Shown: positions 10,169-17,146 of the stretch, piece by piece
How the letters are laid out: the number at the start of each line of letters is the position of its first letter
Position numbering within the stretch: position 1 is the stretch's first letter
DNA from: Empedobacter falsenii
GTDB taxonomy: Bacteria > Bacteroidota > Bacteroidia > Flavobacteriales > Weeksellaceae
Reading direction: 5' to 3'
Length of the DNA: 64,000 nt
Assembly: GCF_019308355.1 (NCBI RefSeq)
Contig: NZ_JAAGKM010000006.1
Location: 1 to 64,000, forward strand
The notes under the pieces: model-generated
Database searches by the model: none
The model's input: the letters and a program-made list of their open reading frames with translations, nothing else
Told to the model about the DNA's origin: nothing
Made by a program: the position numbers and the translations under genes

Positions 10169-11164
10169 TTATCCTACTAAATTATGTTTTACTAGATATT
10201 CAGCAATTTGAACTGCATTTGTAGCTGCACCTTTGCGTAAATTATCTGCAACAATCCAACAATTTAATGCATTTTGTTGAGACAAATCACGACGTATACG
10301 TCCTACAAAAACATCGTCTTTTCCTTCTGAATAGAAAGCCATTGGATAAGTATTTGTGTCTGGATTATCTTGTACTGTTACACCTTCCTGTTCTGCTAAT
10401 AATTTGCGAACTTCGGCTAAATCAAAATCATTCTCAAATTCAATATTCACCGACTCCGAATGTCCTCCTTGCACAGGAACACGAACCGCAGTAGCAGTGA
10501 TATTCATTTCGTCCACACGCATAATTTTACGAGGCTCACGCGTTAATTTCAATTCTTCTTTTGTATAACCTGTTTCTTCATCAAAAACATCACAATGAGG
10601 CAATGCATTTTTGAAGATTTGATATGGATAAACTTTCGCAACATCACGTCCTTCAATTTCTCCATTCAATTGTTCAACTGCATCTTTACCAGTTCCTGTA
10701 ACCGATTGATACGTAGAAACAACAACACGTTTAATTCCATATTTTTTATGCAAAGGATTTAACACCATTACCAACTGAATTGTAGAACAGTTAGGATTTG
10801 CGATAATTTTATCATTTGTTGTTAAAATATCTGCATTGATTTCTGGTACAATCAACGGACGATCTGGATCCATTCTCCAAGCCGATGAATTGTCAATTAC
10901 AGTTGTTCCGACTTCTGCAAACTTAGGCGCCCACTGTTTGGAAGTTTCTCCACCTGCTGAAAAGATTGCGATATCAGCTCGCATTTCTACAGCATCCTGC
11001 ATTGATACAATTTTGTATTCTTTTCCTTTGTATTCAATAGTTTTTCCTATTGATCTTTCTGATGCTACTGGTATAATTTCAGTGATTGGAAAATTTCTTT
11101 CTTCCAAAACTTGGAGCATAACTCTGCCGACCATTCCGGTAGCGCCTACGACTGCTATTCTCAT
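10169..11164 (-). CDS. asd: Aspartate-semialdehyde dehydrogenase
   Basis: Reduces aspartyl phosphate with NADPH to aspartate semialdehyde, the branch-point compound for lysine/peptidoglycan, threonine and methionine. The 331-residue protein has the nucleotide-binding GATGMVG at 7-13, the catalytic Cys126 in NPNCSTIQ and the active-site histidine in VQGGHSESV near 239. Length is that of the Gram-positive/Bacteroidota subtype. It is a one-gene unit between two terminators. It supplies homoserine for the metYX route at the left end of the window, although the genes are not linked in an operon. Confidence 0.96.
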   Translation of the reverse strand: MRIAVVGATGMVGRVMLQVLEERNFPITEIIPVASERSIGKTIEYKGKEYKIVSMQDAVEMRADIAIFSAGGETSKQWAPKFAEVGTTVIDNSSAWRMDPDRPLIVPEINADILTTNDKIIANPNCSTIQLVMVLNPLHKKYGIKRVVVSTYQSVTGTGKDAVEQLNGEIEGRDVAKVYPYQIFKNALPHCDVFDEETGYTKEELKLTREPRKIMRVDEMNITATAVRVPVQGGHSESVNIEFENDFDLAEVRKLLAEQEGVTVQDNPDTNTYPMAFYSEGKDDVFVGRIRRDLSQQNALNCWIVADNLRKGAATNAVQIAEYLVKHNLVG

Positions 11165-11357
11165 TTGTTTATTAAATAATATATTAAAAAATTTCGAATT
11201 GCTAATTTACAGATTATTTTGATACATTTTTCTCTATTTCATAGGTTTAGCAATCAATTTGATATGATATATTTTATGTTATGATGTTAATTCAGGTTTT
11301 TAAACTTTTCCTCGAATTAAAATTTATAAAACTCTTTTTTATAAGAATTTTGAACAC

Positions 11358-11387
11358 AAAAAAAGTGGAACAAATTGCTCCACTTTT
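11358..11387 (-). terminator. Terminator of the bacilliredoxin gene
   Basis: AAAAGTGGA (11361-11369) pairs with TCCACTTTT (11379-11387); a T run follows on the minus strand. The rest of 11165-11357 is AT-rich with no recognisable gene. Confidence 0.85.
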
Positions 11388-11421
11388 TAAAATATTTTTG
11401 AAATAACCTTCAAATTTAGTC

Positions 11422-11832
11422 TTAAGCAAACTCGTTGTAAGCTGCTTTTAAGTTTTCTGCGATAGCTGCTGCAGAGTGTCCTTCGATGTGGTGACGCTCT
11501 AACATATGTACTAATTCACCATCTTTGAATAAAGCAACAGCTGGAGAACTTGGAGGAAATGGAGCAAAAAACTCACGTGCTTTTGCTACAGCATCTTTAT
11601 CAAATCCTGCGAAAACTGTTGTTAAATGTGTAGGAACTTTATCATTATCTAATGACATTACAACTCCTGGTCTTGCAGCACCTGCAGCACAACCACAAAC
11701 ACTATTTACCATTACCAAAGTTGTTCCTTCTTGTTTGATTGCTGCTTCTACTTGTTCTGGAGTAGTTAAATCTTCAAAACCATTAGAAGTCAACTGAGCC
11801 TTCATCGGCATTACTATTTCTGCTGGATACAT
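11422..11832 (-). CDS. Bacilliredoxin (BrxA/BrxB, YphP/YqiW family)
   Basis: A 136-residue thioredoxin-fold protein of the DUF1094/bacilliredoxin family, which in Firmicutes removes bacillithiol from oxidised protein cysteines. The diagnostic CGC motif is at 46-48 (VNSVCGCAAGAARPG), with the conserved FPPSSPAVALFKDGELVHMLERHHIEGH segment in the C-terminal half. The frame is open 14 codons upstream, but the family begins MYPAEIVMPMKAQL, and the promoter position supports the ATG at 11832. It is a single-gene unit divergent from rnpA. Its presence suggests a bacillithiol-type thiol, which some Bacteroidota make; the synthesis genes are not in this window. Confidence 0.92.
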   Translation of the reverse strand: MYPAEIVMPMKAQLTSNGFEDLTTPEQVEAAIKQEGTTLVMVNSVCGCAAGAARPGVVMSLDNDKVPTHLTTVFAGFDKDAVAKAREFFAPFPPSSPAVALFKDGELVHMLERHHIEGHSAAAIAENLKAAYNEFA

Positions 11833-11871
11833 ATTGTTCTTTTTTTGTTTTAAATAAAAATAAATTATTTT

Positions 11872-11879
11872 CAAAGTTA
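11872..11879 (-). promoter_or_regulatory. -7 box of the bacilliredoxin promoter
   Basis: TAACTTTG on the minus strand, about 40 bp before the chosen ATG. Its upstream region overlaps that of the divergent rnpA promoter. The -33 element is not clear. Confidence 0.55.
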
Positions 11880-11906
11880 CATAATTCTAAAACTTTTTAG
11901 AATACT

Positions 11907-11914
11907 TACTTTTG
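11907..11914 (+). promoter_or_regulatory. -7 box of the rnpA promoter
   Basis: TACTTTTG followed by CA. It predicts transcription from about 11920, so the ATG at 11945 is inside the transcript and the earlier in-frame ATG at 11912 is not. Confidence 0.6.
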
Positions 11915-11944
11915 CAGTTACAAATTTACGTAGAATTTAGCAAT

Positions 11945-12325
11945 ATGAAATTGACTTTTGGTAAGAATGAGAAACTTAAAAGCAGAAAAGCATTCGATGA
12001 ATTGTTTTCTGATGGAAAAACATTTGTTTCTCATCCGATTAGATTTGTCTACAAAATCAAACCGAAAGCGGATTACAATATAAGAGTAGGAGTAAGTGTT
12101 GGAAAGAAAAAATTCAAACACGCGGTTGATCGAAATTTATTGAAACGTCGTGCTAAAGAAGCTTACAGATTGAATAAATTGTTACTTGAACCTAATGAAA
12201 ATTATTCGGTTGATTTGGTGATGATTTATACTTCTACAAAACATCAACCTTTTGAGGTGATAGAACAATCTGTCAAAACTTTATTAGAAAAATTAAACGA
12301 AGCGATACAAACAAAAAAAGATTAA
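11945..12325 (+). CDS. rnpA: Ribonuclease P protein component
   Basis: Protein cofactor of RNase P, which trims the 5' ends of pre-tRNAs together with the catalytic RNA. The 126-residue basic protein begins MKLTFGKNEKLKSRKAFDELF and carries the RNA-binding signature DRNLLKRRAKEAYRLNK near 62-78 and VGVSVGKKKFKHAVDRN before it. An in-frame ATG eleven codons upstream lies before the predicted transcription start and is rejected. Here it stands alone: rpmH, which often precedes rnpA in bacteria, is not next to it. The stop codon lies inside the terminator palindrome. Confidence 0.94.
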   Translation: MKLTFGKNEKLKSRKAFDELFSDGKTFVSHPIRFVYKIKPKADYNIRVGVSVGKKKFKHAVDRNLLKRRAKEAYRLNKLLLEPNENYSVDLVMIYTSTKHQPFEVIEQSVKTLLEKLNEAIQTKKD

Positions 12326-12345
12326 TCCTAGGATTAATCTTTTTC
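12313..12345. terminator. Bidirectional terminator after rnpA
   Basis: A long palindrome centred on CCTAGG (AAAAGATTAATCC with GGATTAATCTTTT) with T runs on both strands. It includes the rnpA stop codon and also faces the gene ending at 12370. Confidence 0.85.
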
Positions 12346-12369
12346 ATTTATTATAAGTTGTAAAACTGT

Positions 12370-12570
12370 TTATTTCTTAAGATTTGCTTGCAATCTGAAA
12401 AAACTAAAGTATACAGATACTAAAATTAATCCACAAACTGATGCTCCAATTCCTAAAACGCTACGAAAGTTTTCTTCAGCCATAAAACCAGCTTTATAAT
12501 CCATCTCATATAGGTTGTAACCTAAACCTATCAACAAAACGATTGTCGCGATATAAATATATGTTTTCAT
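12370..12570 (-). CDS. Small two-helix membrane protein
   Basis: A 66-residue ORF with two predicted membrane segments, ATIVLLIGLGYNLYEM (about 8-23) and LGIGASVCGLILVSVYFSFF (about 39-58), separated by a short polar loop. It ends with a basic tail (RLQANLKK). It follows marC by 14 bp on the same strand and so is probably co-transcribed. Similar small proteins with the YEMDYKAGF-type loop occur in flavobacteria, but I know of no function. It could be an accessory subunit of the upstream membrane protein; that is only suggested by linkage. Confidence 0.7.
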   Translation of the reverse strand: MKTYIYIATIVLLIGLGYNLYEMDYKAGFMAEENFRSVLGIGASVCGLILVSVYFSFFRLQANLKK

Positions 12571-12584
12571 TAGATAATGAATTT

Positions 12585-13199
12585 TTAAATTTTAATTTCA
12601 TTCATAAACAATGCACCGATATTTGACGTAAATAATTTGATTGCGATTGACAATAAAATTACTCCAAATACTTTTTTCAGTACCGATAAAACGCCAGGTC
12701 CCATCCATTTTTCGAGTTTTCCTGCGAATTTCAGCACCAAATATACGATTAACATATTTAATATAATCGCTATCACAATGTTAATATCTGCAAACTGCGA
12801 ACGAAGCGAAAGTACAGTTGTCAACGATCCCGCACCCGCAACTAACGGAAACGCAATAGGAACGATGGATGCAGAGTTAGATTCGACTCCTTTCTGGATC
12901 TCAATTCCTAAAATCATTTCAATAGCGATGATAAAAATCACAAATGCACCAGCCACAGCAAATGACTGAACATCAACACCAACTAATTTCAAAATTTTTG
13001 TTCCGAAAAACAAAAACGAAATCATCATAATTCCTGCTGCAATCGAGGCTTTTTCGGACTGAATATGTCCAACTTTGCTCCGAATTCCTACAATAATTGG
13101 AATACTTCCTAAAATATCGATAACTGCAAAAAGTACGGCGAAAGTTGTTCCGATTTGATTGAAAGAGAATTTCTGAAAAAATGATATTATATTTTCCAT
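12585..13199 (-). CDS. MarC family integral membrane protein
   Basis: A 204-residue protein of the MarC/UPF0056 family with about six membrane helices. Visible family blocks are LFAVIDILGSIPIIVGI at about 21-37, EMILGIEI near 93-100 and VPIAFPLVAGAGSLTTVLSL near 112-131. The transport substrate of this family is not known; the old link to multiple antibiotic resistance in E. coli has been withdrawn. It heads a two-gene unit with the small membrane protein downstream and has a promoter-like -7 box about 30 bp upstream. Confidence 0.9.
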   Translation of the reverse strand: MENIISFFQKFSFNQIGTTFAVLFAVIDILGSIPIIVGIRSKVGHIQSEKASIAAGIMMISFLFFGTKILKLVGVDVQSFAVAGAFVIFIIAIEMILGIEIQKGVESNSASIVPIAFPLVAGAGSLTTVLSLRSQFADINIVIAIILNMLIVYLVLKFAGKLEKWMGPGVLSVLKKVFGVILLSIAIKLFTSNIGALFMNEIKI

Positions 13200-13229
13200 T
13201 CGTATTTAGTTATAATTAATTGGTTGATG

Positions 13230-13237
13230 CAAAAATA
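13230..13237 (-). promoter_or_regulatory. -7 box of the marC promoter
   Basis: TATTTTTG on the minus strand followed by CA, about 30 bp before the ATG, the same distance seen for atpD and tdk. The -33 element is unclear. Confidence 0.45.
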
Positions 13238-13283
13238 GAAGTTTTTATGAACAATTTTTCATAAAAAAGCAATAAATCAATTC

Positions 13284-14036
13284 TTAATCCAACCAATTCT
13301 TAAAATCTGCCACTTTTTCGCGACTCACAATCATATCTTGTTCGTTGTAAGTATTTAAAATTATTTTTAATCTAGAATTAGAATACATTGTAATTTCTTT
13401 AATCGAATCGATTTGGATGATTTGACTACGATTAATTCTAAAAAACTTTTTCGGGTCGATTTGTTCTTCCACTTTATCCAACGAAAAATCTACCAAATAA
13501 TTTCGGTTTTCTTTTGTATGAATATACGTTGCTTTGTTTTCGCTAAAAAAACATTCGATATTATCGATTTCTATAATTTTGATTGATGTTCCTATTTTAA
13601 TCGAAAAACGTTCTTTAAATTTTTCTGTTTGATTATTCGAAAAAAGACTTTTCAATTCATTTAGATTGAAACTTGAAGATGCTTGCTGAAATTGTCTTTC
13701 AAATTTTTCAATAGCAAACTTCAATTCCTCTTCATCAACAGGTTTCAACAAATAATCAACCGAGTTTAGTTTAAACGCTTTCAATACATATTCGTCATAA
13801 GCAGTCGTAAAAATAATCGCAGACGAAACATCTACTTGATTAAAAATCTCAAATGATAACCCATCTGATAACTGAATATCCAGAAAAATTAAATCAGGAT
13901 TTGGATTCGTTTTCAACCACGCTACACTTTCTTCTACAGAGTGCAACATTTCGTGTATTTGATAACCCAATTTTTCTACACGTCGCTTTAATAAACGCGC
14001 TGCAGGCTTTTCATCTTCTATAATTAGTATTTTCAT
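13284..14036 (-). CDS. LytTR-type response regulator
   Basis: A 250-residue two-component regulator. The receiver domain (1-120) has the acidic pair E7/D8 in IIEDEKPAA, the phosphoacceptor Asp53 in LIFLDIQLSDG, T and Y switch residues in IIFTTAYDEY and the conserved lysine in LLKPVDEEE. The C-terminal LytTR DNA-binding domain spans about 145-250 (SIKIGTSIKIIEIDNIECFFSENKATYI, FFRINRSQIIQID). It is the last gene of an operon with the sensor kinase, the usual partner arrangement. Targets are unknown; no obvious pair of LytTR direct repeats was recognised nearby. Confidence 0.93.
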   Translation of the reverse strand: MKILIIEDEKPAARLLKRRVEKLGYQIHEMLHSVEESVAWLKTNPNPDLIFLDIQLSDGLSFEIFNQVDVSSAIIFTTAYDEYVLKAFKLNSVDYLLKPVDEEELKFAIEKFERQFQQASSSFNLNELKSLFSNNQTEKFKERFSIKIGTSIKIIEIDNIECFFSENKATYIHTKENRNYLVDFSLDKVEEQIDPKKFFRINRSQIIQIDSIKEITMYSNSRLKIILNTYNEQDMIVSREKVADFKNWLD

Positions 14037-14044
14037 AGTTTTTT

Positions 14045-14767
14045 TTAAGTTAATTCACGAATCGGTTTTCTTTCAAAAATTTTGTTCCAAACAAATAATA
14101 AAGCAAGTATAATGACAAAAATGATCAATGTTGCAAGATTTGTCTTAGCCATTAAAGCGTGAATTGTAGCTGGAACGATAATCGATTTTGTTCGAATTGT
14201 TGAAAAAGTTAATACAAAAGAAAAAACAATGCACAATAACATAAAAATTCCAAAACCTCCAAACTGATCGAAATCTTTAAAAATAAATAAGTGCCAAACT
14301 GCCCAAAATATTCCCGTTATAATGCTTTTTATTATCCAAAATATATTGCCTAAAGCATCATTCAAATAACCTCGTCAAGTATATTCTTCCATTATATCAT
14401 AAAGCAACGTCACAGAAATAAAAATCGCTGCCCACAAATGTTTATTAATTCCATAATCATTACTTATCCCATAAATTGAATAACCAATGATTAGTATAAA
14501 TGGAAAAATCAATGTTTTTAAACTTTCTTTTCCCAAAAGAGAAACTTCTTTTTTAATCTTAGAGAATTTATAGAAAAGTAAACTAATCAAAAAAATAATC
14601 AACCCATGATTCATATTCCAAGGCAGTTGAAAATCTACTAAACCTCCAAAAATCAATTGTAAAAAATTAGGACATTTACGAATCAGAAAAGTTCCTATCA
14701 ATATCAATCCATAAAAAATGATTATTCTAATCCAATTTGTTTGCTTTATTTGACTTATAAAATTCAT
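14045..14767 (-). pseudogene. CPBP family intramembrane metalloprotease, interrupted by an in-frame TGA
   Basis: Read through one stop, this is a 240-residue membrane protein of the CPBP (Abi/CAAX-protease-like) family. The stop TGA at 14377-14375 falls inside motif 1: the reading is MEEYT-stop-RGYLNDALG, where family members have EExxWRGYL, so TGG has become TGA by one base. The later motifs are intact: FWAVWH with the second metal ligand and a histidine in PATIHALM. Both halves are multi-helix membrane segments. It lies between the sensor kinase (0-bp gap) and the regulator. A sequencing error is the main alternative; the downstream half alone would lack the glutamate pair. Confidence 0.85.
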
Positions 14768-16288
14768 TTACTGCCACTTTTTATTTTGCTCTTTTTCCAA
14801 GATTTCTTTGGCTTTATTTTCTTCCCAACCAGAACCATACGCAAAAACTTTGACAGCATTTAATGCAACTCCCAATCCCCAACCTAAAACTGGCCAATAA
14901 AACCACCAATGTCCATTACTTGTAACTAAATTCAGAATAAAAAAGAATAAACTCATTACAACATAAGTTCCTAAATGTGCATAAAACTTTTTCAATTCTT
15001 TTGCGCGTTCTATTGCACGTAAATAAGCCTGTTGTTCGTCAAAATTTTGTGTGTTCATAGTTGTATTTTTTTGTGTTAATATGGGAAGTTCTACACGAAA
15101 TAGTTGTTCATTTTTTTCGATGTTCACTTCTCGGTTAGAAATTAATTGATAACGATTAATAATATTTTTCAGCCCAATTCCTATCGAATCTTTAATGGTT
15201 TCTTTTGGTTGGAAAGAATTTTCAATTATCAAATAATTATCTTTTTTATAAATTTTAATTTTCAAAGGTTTTTGATCAGATACAATATTGTGTTTAATCG
15301 TATTTTCTAATAAAATCTGCAAAGAAAGTGGTACAATAAATTCGGTTTCAGAGAAAGTTATTTGTTCAATTTCGAAATCGATGCTATTTTCAAATCTTAA
15401 TTTTAGAAGGTTGACATAGGTTTTTGCAAAATTTATTTCTTCTTGAATCGACACAACTTCTTTGTCTTTTTGTTCTAAAACATATCGATAAATCTTAGAA
15501 AGCGATGTTGTAAAATCTATCGCATTATCTGGATTTTCTTCAATCAAACCAGTTAAAACATTCAAACTATTGAATAAAAAATGTGGGTCTAATTGATTTT
15601 TTAAAGTTTCGAATTGTGCCGTTGCTGTTTCTGCTTTTGTTGATTCTATGACAATTTTACGTTCTAATTTATTTTTTTTTCGATCGATAATAAAGAATAA
15701 AAACAAAAAGAAAACCGTGATAACTGCAACTAAAAGATAATTGATCGATTGATCGTAAAAAATATATTTCTGCAAAAGGAGATTCGCAAACTCCACGAAT
15801 ACATAATACAATACCAACGTATAAATAATAGAACGTAAAAAATACTTTCTTAAAACTTTTTCTGGTTTAGGCGAATCTGGTACATCTGTTCTATATTCAT
15901 TAAAAACGCTTGTATTCACAAAAGATGCTGCAACACTGAACGAAAAATATCCGATAAAATATTTGATAGCTTCTGGATGAAAAAATTGATTGAATGATAC
16001 ATTTGGAGATGTAAAAAATATCACGCTATAAATCAAAACATTGATTACAAATAGAATCAAAATATTACGAACAATTAACTTTTTGTCAGAAACAATAATT
16101 CCCTCAATGAATTTGTAAACAATAAATCCTAAGGCTATAAATTTCGTAGAATGACCAACTAATTTACCTAACTCAAAAGATGATGTTATAGGATATACCG
16201 ATTCACTTTCATTTAAAATATATATAAATAATATCAATGAAATTAGAATAGAAAAAATTGTTATTAATCTTTTATTATATGGTTCCAT
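14768..16288 (-). CDS. LytS-like sensor histidine kinase with a C-terminal 2TM domain
   Basis: A 506-residue membrane kinase. From the ATG at 16288 (MEPYNKRL; the TTG nine bases earlier is less likely) it has about six membrane helices to residue 205, then the histidine kinase domain with the phosphoacceptor His236 in QLDPHFLFNSLNVLTG and the ATP-binding N box PLSLQILLENTIKHNIV, and G-box-like SIGIGLKNIINRY. After VELPIL a further 96 residues (from about 411, MNTQNFDEQQ) form a separate 2TM-domain module with two helices and WWFYWPVLGWGLGVA. That module is commonly a stand-alone protein next to such kinases, so this looks like a fusion. Partner: the LytTR regulator at 13284. Confidence 0.92.
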   Translation of the reverse strand: MEPYNKRLITIFSILISLILFIYILNESESVYPITSSFELGKLVGHSTKFIALGFIVYKFIEGIIVSDKKLIVRNILILFVINVLIYSVIFFTSPNVSFNQFFHPEAIKYFIGYFSFSVAASFVNTSVFNEYRTDVPDSPKPEKVLRKYFLRSIIYTLVLYYVFVEFANLLLQKYIFYDQSINYLLVAVITVFFLFLFFIIDRKKNKLERKIVIESTKAETATAQFETLKNQLDPHFLFNSLNVLTGLIEENPDNAIDFTTSLSKIYRYVLEQKDKEVVSIQEEINFAKTYVNLLKLRFENSIDFEIEQITFSETEFIVPLSLQILLENTIKHNIVSDQKPLKIKIYKKDNYLIIENSFQPKETIKDSIGIGLKNIINRYQLISNREVNIEKNEQLFRVELPILTQKNTTMNTQNFDEQQAYLRAIERAKELKKFYAHLGTYVVMSLFFFILNLVTSNGHWWFYWPVLGWGLGVALNAVKVFAYGSGWEENKAKEILEKEQNKKWQ

Positions 16289-16289
16289 A

Positions 16290-16355
16290 TCAAGCAATCA
16301 AATTAATTAACCAAAAAATAATTTCGTGAATAAATTGTGCAACTAAAGCTATCAT
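16290..16355 (-). CDS. Putative 21-aa hydrophobic micro-protein coupled to its neighbours
   Basis: An ATG-to-TGA ORF of 22 codons filling the gap between two genes. Its ATG overlaps the stop of the upstream gene as TAATG, and its TGA is followed one base later by the ATG of the sensor kinase (TGATATG). The peptide, MIALVAQFIH to WLINLIA, is almost wholly hydrophobic and would span a membrane once. The double coupling argues for translation; a spacer that re-starts ribosomes for the kinase is the other possibility. No family is recognised. Confidence 0.45.
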   Translation of the reverse strand: MIALVAQFIHEIIFWLINLIA

Positions 16356-16984
16356 TATAGTACGTTTTTACATTCGTTATTCAACAAGGCTTCGGCACGA
16401 TCTTTTCCCCATATCGGTTCATTATTCTTTGGCTTTTCAGTATCGAATAAAGCTAAAGATTTTTTTACATTTTTACAATCTTGTGTAATATCCATTCCGC
16501 TATATTTTGCAGCATTGATATTGAACTCAGCCAAACCTAAAACAGAACGCGGATTAGTAGGGTTTAACATCAACGATTTTTGATAGATTTGTACTACTTC
16601 TGGATAATAAATTGCTCCATTTTGCATTGGATTCTGCACAATTTCTGCTGTTAAATACAAGGCTTTTAAATTGAGAATTTCTACATTTAATGGATTATTT
16701 CTGACTAAATCATCGATTTGAGTTTTTACATTCAAAAGAATTTCTTCATTTTTAGTAATATCTTTTGATTCGAACGTTTTCAAAACTTCAGAAAAAGTCA
16801 AGTAATATTTAGGCAACCATTCATTTGGATAATCATTTATTAATTGCTTAAAATTAGCTTCAGAAGAATGATTTCCTTTGTTCCATTCCGTTAAAGTTTT
16901 ATTCATATCTGATTCAAAATTCTTTTGTGCAAAAGTTGATACAGTGAATAAAATTGCGATTGTTAAGAAAACTGTTTTTATCAT
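16355..16984 (-). CDS. Exported TPR-like protein of unknown function
   Basis: A 209-residue protein with a signal peptide (MIKTVFLTIAILFTVSTFAQ). The mature part is helical, with repeat-like blocks spaced about 35-40 residues (FKQLINDYPNEWLPKYYLTF, DLVRNNPLNVEILNLKALYL, YQKSLMLNPTNPRSVLGLAEF), consistent with tetratricopeptide repeats. It ends with a conserved-looking CKNVKKSLALFD...WGKDRAEALL block. It is first in the operon with the micro-ORF, LytS kinase, CPBP gene and LytTR regulator, so it may act in the same envelope-sensing pathway; that is inference. Similar proteins are usually annotated as hypothetical in flavobacteria. Confidence 0.75.
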   Translation of the reverse strand: MIKTVFLTIAILFTVSTFAQKNFESDMNKTLTEWNKGNHSSEANFKQLINDYPNEWLPKYYLTFSEVLKTFESKDITKNEEILLNVKTQIDDLVRNNPLNVEILNLKALYLTAEIVQNPMQNGAIYYPEVVQIYQKSLMLNPTNPRSVLGLAEFNINAAKYSGMDITQDCKNVKKSLALFDTEKPKNNEPIWGKDRAEALLNNECKNVL

Positions 16985-17090
16985 TTATGTTTTTTTATTT
17001 GTTGAGTCAAAGTTCTTACAAACACTTCTTGTTTGAAATTATATGTTACCGAATTGTCAATTTTTGAGGATGAGTTGTAAGAGCAAAAAT

Positions 17091-17125
17091 AAAAGGGACA
17101 ACTCAAAACTGAGATTGTCCCTTTT
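17091..17125 (-). terminator. Terminator of the Bat operon
   Basis: AAAAGGGACAA (17091-17101) pairs with TTGTCCCTTTT (17115-17125). On the minus strand TTTTATTTTTGC follows. It lies 22 bp after the batD stop. Confidence 0.8.
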
Positions 17126-17146
17126 ACTATCTAAAAAACTTGAAAT

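Noticed and set aside
14375-14377. TGA in the CPBP gene as selenocysteine or a reassigned codon
   Set aside because: The family has Trp here, no SECIS-like element is visible, and TGA ends several intact genes in this window.
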